Assembly: GCF_905201705.1 (NCBI RefSeq)
Contig: NZ_CAJKOX010000038.1
Span: 1 to 40,136, forward strand
Length of the DNA stretch: 40,136 bases
Direction of reading: 5' to 3'
DNA from: an uncultured Marvinbryantia sp.
GTDB taxonomy: Bacteria; Bacillota; Clostridia; Lachnospirales; Lachnospiraceae
Shown here: in pieces, positions 38,544-40,136 of the stretch
How the letters are laid out: every line of letters begins with the position of its first letter
How positions within the stretch are numbered: the first letter of the stretch is position 1
Position numbers and translations under genes: made by a program
Notes under the pieces: generated by a model
What the model was told of the DNA's origin: nothing
Databases searched by the model: none
The model's input: the letters and a program-made list of their open reading frames with translations, nothing else

Positions 38544-38703
38544 ATAAATCTTCCAAAGCATCCCAAATTTCAAAATCACCCGTCCGAGATCCTTGTTCTA
38601 TTTTCTGGTAATATACGAGACTGATCCCTAGCTGATCTGCCACCTGTTGCTGCGTCATGCCCGCTTTCTGGCGGGCTTCTTTTAAATATTTTCTCACTAT
38701 CAA
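38509..38703 (-). CDS. Second small XRE-family regulator
   Basis: 64 aa, TTG at 38703 (overlapping the ATPase stop) or GTG at 38697. YLKEARQKAGMTQQQVADQLGI followed by YYQKIEQGSR is a typical XRE helix-turn-helix. It is the last gene of the operon from the right edge and convergent with the plus-strand XRE gene. It might be a Cro/antirepressor counterpart. AGGTGAATT precedes the TTG. Confidence 0.78.
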   Translation of the reverse strand: MIVRKYLKEARQKAGMTQQQVADQLGISLVYYQKIEQGSRTGDFEIWDALEDLFNLHQRELRKI

Positions 38704-39995
38704 AATTCACCTGCTTTCCATGTTGTTTTTTTCTCTTCCATGACGGGATGCTCCTGCCCTTCTATGTATCCGTCACTGATGATGACGGAGCACTCATCCC
38801 CGGTGGATACCCTTGTCGCAATAACCTGTAATCCTTCCTTCGTAAGCCACTCCCCGAATTCTTCCAGGGTAACAGGGTCCATCTGCTCTAATTTATCCAT
38901 CAACACAAAACCGCACTCCGGATTCAGCTTCCGCACAATAGCTGTGGAAACCTTCAGCTGGTCAGCACCGGACATGTTATCCCATTTCTGCCCTTTGTAA
39001 ATAAGTTCCCCTTCAGCAACCGATAATCCAGGCAGCGGAAGTTCCGCATGGTCCAGCAGGGCAGCCTTCTCTTCCCGTACCTTCGTAATCTGCCCGGTCA
39101 GCTGATTATACTGACGTTCATAATCACGCGCATCCTCTTCCGCTTTATCTTTGTCCAGGTTTGCACGGACTTTACGGTTTATCTCCTCGACATTAGCAAG
39201 ATCAGCCTCCAGTTCAGCAGTGGATTCATCCTGCAGTTCTTCAGCCGTTTTCCGGGCAGTCTCTATGTCAGCCGCGATTTTTTCCCGTTCAGCCCTCATT
39301 TTTCTGAGCTGTTCTTCCATGCCGGCAATCCTGCTGTCCATTTCTTCGGACTGTGCCTGCATCTGCTGCAGGGCATTCCGTTTTCGCTGGTTCTCGCCGT
39401 TCCGCGCCAGGATCTCCTGCTGCCTGCGGATAAGTTCCGTCGGGGACACCAGTTCGCGCGGTGCATCGGGATAAAAGACCTGCTCCCTGGCATATTTCTT
39501 TTTCTGATCTGCGATACGCCCGACTGCCTGCCGGTCACTATACAGCTCTGCTTCTTTCTTTTCCAGTGCTGCGACCTGGTCACCAATACCAATAAGCCGG
39601 AGAAGCGTTTCCGCTTTTTCTTTCCCGGATGAATTCATAAATTTCGGAAGATCCAGTGCAAGCTGTTCAATAAATTCATTCAGAAGCTGCTGCCCTGCCT
39701 TTTTCCCGGAAGGATCTGTTACTTTCAGATCACTGTTTTTCCCTTTCCGCTCTACGACCAGCCCATTGTTCATTGTAATGCGTATGTATGGCGGGATTAC
39801 TGAACCTTCCCGCTGCGCACATGACGGTCTGTATCTATCCCCTCCGAGTGCCCATGTGATGGAATCCAGCACAGATGTTTTTCCCTGTCTGTTATTCCCT
39901 CCAATAATAGTCAAGCCATCCTGGGCAGGCTCGACTTTTACGGCTTTTATCCGTTTTACATTTTCGATTTCAAGTTGGTTAATTTTCAGCGACAT
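38700..39995 (-). CDS. SMC/SbcC-like AAA ATPase
   Basis: 432 aa from ATG 39995 (MSLKINQLEIENVKRIKAVK), with AAAGGAG 5 bases ahead. Walker A IGGNNRQGKTSVLD (31-44), a central coiled coil about 200-300 (MQAQSEEMDSRIAGMEEQLR), a signature-like NMSGADQLKVS (about 340-350) and Walker B FVLMDKLEQMD (364-374) form an AAA_23/SMC-type head. It belongs to the phage recombination ATPases found with Sak/DUF669 systems; DNA repair or recombination is likely. The upstream extension to a GTG at 40013 is not used. Confidence 0.88.
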   Translation of the reverse strand: MSLKINQLEIENVKRIKAVKVEPAQDGLTIIGGNNRQGKTSVLDSITWALGGDRYRPSCAQREGSVIPPYIRITMNNGLVVERKGKNSDLKVTDPSGKKAGQQLLNEFIEQLALDLPKFMNSSGKEKAETLLRLIGIGDQVAALEKKEAELYSDRQAVGRIADQKKKYAREQVFYPDAPRELVSPTELIRRQQEILARNGENQRKRNALQQMQAQSEEMDSRIAGMEEQLRKMRAEREKIAADIETARKTAEELQDESTAELEADLANVEEINRKVRANLDKDKAEEDARDYERQYNQLTGQITKVREEKAALLDHAELPLPGLSVAEGELIYKGQKWDNMSGADQLKVSTAIVRKLNPECGFVLMDKLEQMDPVTLEEFGEWLTKEGLQVIATRVSTGDECSVIISDGYIEGQEHPVMEEKKTTWKAGEF

Positions 39996-40074
39996 ATGGC
40001 TCCTTTCCGGCACTGCACCCCTGGCAGCCTTTGAAATTCTCCATCCTCAGTTTTTTCAGTTTAATCTTCCTCAT
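39979..40074 (-). CDS. 31-codon ORF resembling the truncated start of an SMC-like ATPase
   Basis: ATG 40074 with AGGAGG 8 bases upstream reads MRKIKLKKLRMENFKGCQGC and then ends 11 residues later at TAA 39979, 17 bases past the start of the next ATPase gene. The first 16 residues are a close match to the usual N-terminus of phage SMC/SbcC-like ATPases (KIKLKKL.ENFKG). It is either a truncated relic or a leader peptide coupled to the gene at 39995. Confidence 0.55.
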   Translation of the reverse strand: MRKIKLKKLRMENFKGCQGCSAGKEPYVAEN

Positions 40075-40136
40075 TATGCGTACCTCCTGATAAGATCTCT
40101 TCTTTCACCGCTTCTCCGATTTCCCCGGCAATCATC
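40061..40136 (-). CDS. C-terminal end of an upstream gene (cut by the window edge)
   Basis: At least 24 codons (MIAGEIGEAVKEEILSGG, then THNEED) are read to TAA 40061; the 5' part is outside. It overlaps the next ATG by 14 bases and contains its ribosome site, so the genes are translationally coupled. The visible part does not allow a family call. Confidence 0.55.
   Translation of the reverse strand, partial: MIAGEIGEAVKEEILSGGTHNEED

Noticed and set aside
1..40136. tRNA genes, att sites, integrase, holin/endolysin
   Set aside because: I looked for them and saw no cloverleaf-like sequence, recombinase or lysis-type ORF; they are probably outside the window.

Overview
The window is a nearly contiguous stretch of a temperate siphovirus (HK97-type head, long tail), almost certainly a prophage or phage of a Gram-positive Clostridia / Lachnospiraceae-like host. 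That host assignment is an inference from protein style, strong AGGAGG-type ribosome sites and moderate GC; no host genes, integrase, att sites or lysis genes are inside the window. Every gene but one is on the minus strand, so the phage reads from right (early) to left (late); both ends are cut within genes.

Right part, 40.1-30.2 kb (early/replication): a cut-off gene, a 31-codon ATPase-like remnant, an SMC/SbcC-like ATPase, two small XRE repressors facing each other, overlapping face-to-face promoters with an inverted-repeat operator, an early protein fused in frame to an AP2/HNH endonuclease, a Sak4-like RecA-fold ATPase, a DUF669 protein, an SF2 helicase whose Walker A motif is split by a complete LAGLIDADG intein, a primase/RepA-like helicase, a 300-bp intergenic region with nine GGTYRTTC repeats and a large palindrome (candidate replication origin), and a RusA resolvase.

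Middle, 30.2-23.2 kb (accessory and late switch): small phage proteins, a C5 cytosine methyltransferase with six internal repeats, a Dam-type adenine methyltransferase, an ASCH-like protein, several tiny genes, an ArpU/RinA-like late regulator, and a HicAB toxin-antitoxin pair with its own consensus promoter.

Left, 23.2-1 kb (morphogenesis): zinc ribbon, HNH nuclease, TerS, TerL, portal (fused to a P-loop kinase-like domain), prohead protease, capsid, connector, closure, gp10-like, tail terminator, major tail protein, and a tail chaperone with a -1 frameshift on CCCAAAA. The tail block is then interrupted by two cargo cassettes (a secreted peptidoglycan-binding-like protein with its own promoter and terminator; a ribbon-helix-helix / Rha regulatory cassette) before the 1928-aa tape measure. 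A second HicAB pair sits between the tape measure and Dit, followed by a small protein and the Tal tail endopeptidase/fibre, which runs off the left edge.

The points most worth a second look are the portal-kinase fusion, the in-frame tandem repeats behind the stop codon of the tail terminator gene, the iteron/palindrome region, the helicase intein, the AP2/HNH fusion and the cargo cassettes lodged in the tail operon. All statements come from reading the sequence and from family knowledge; no searches were run.
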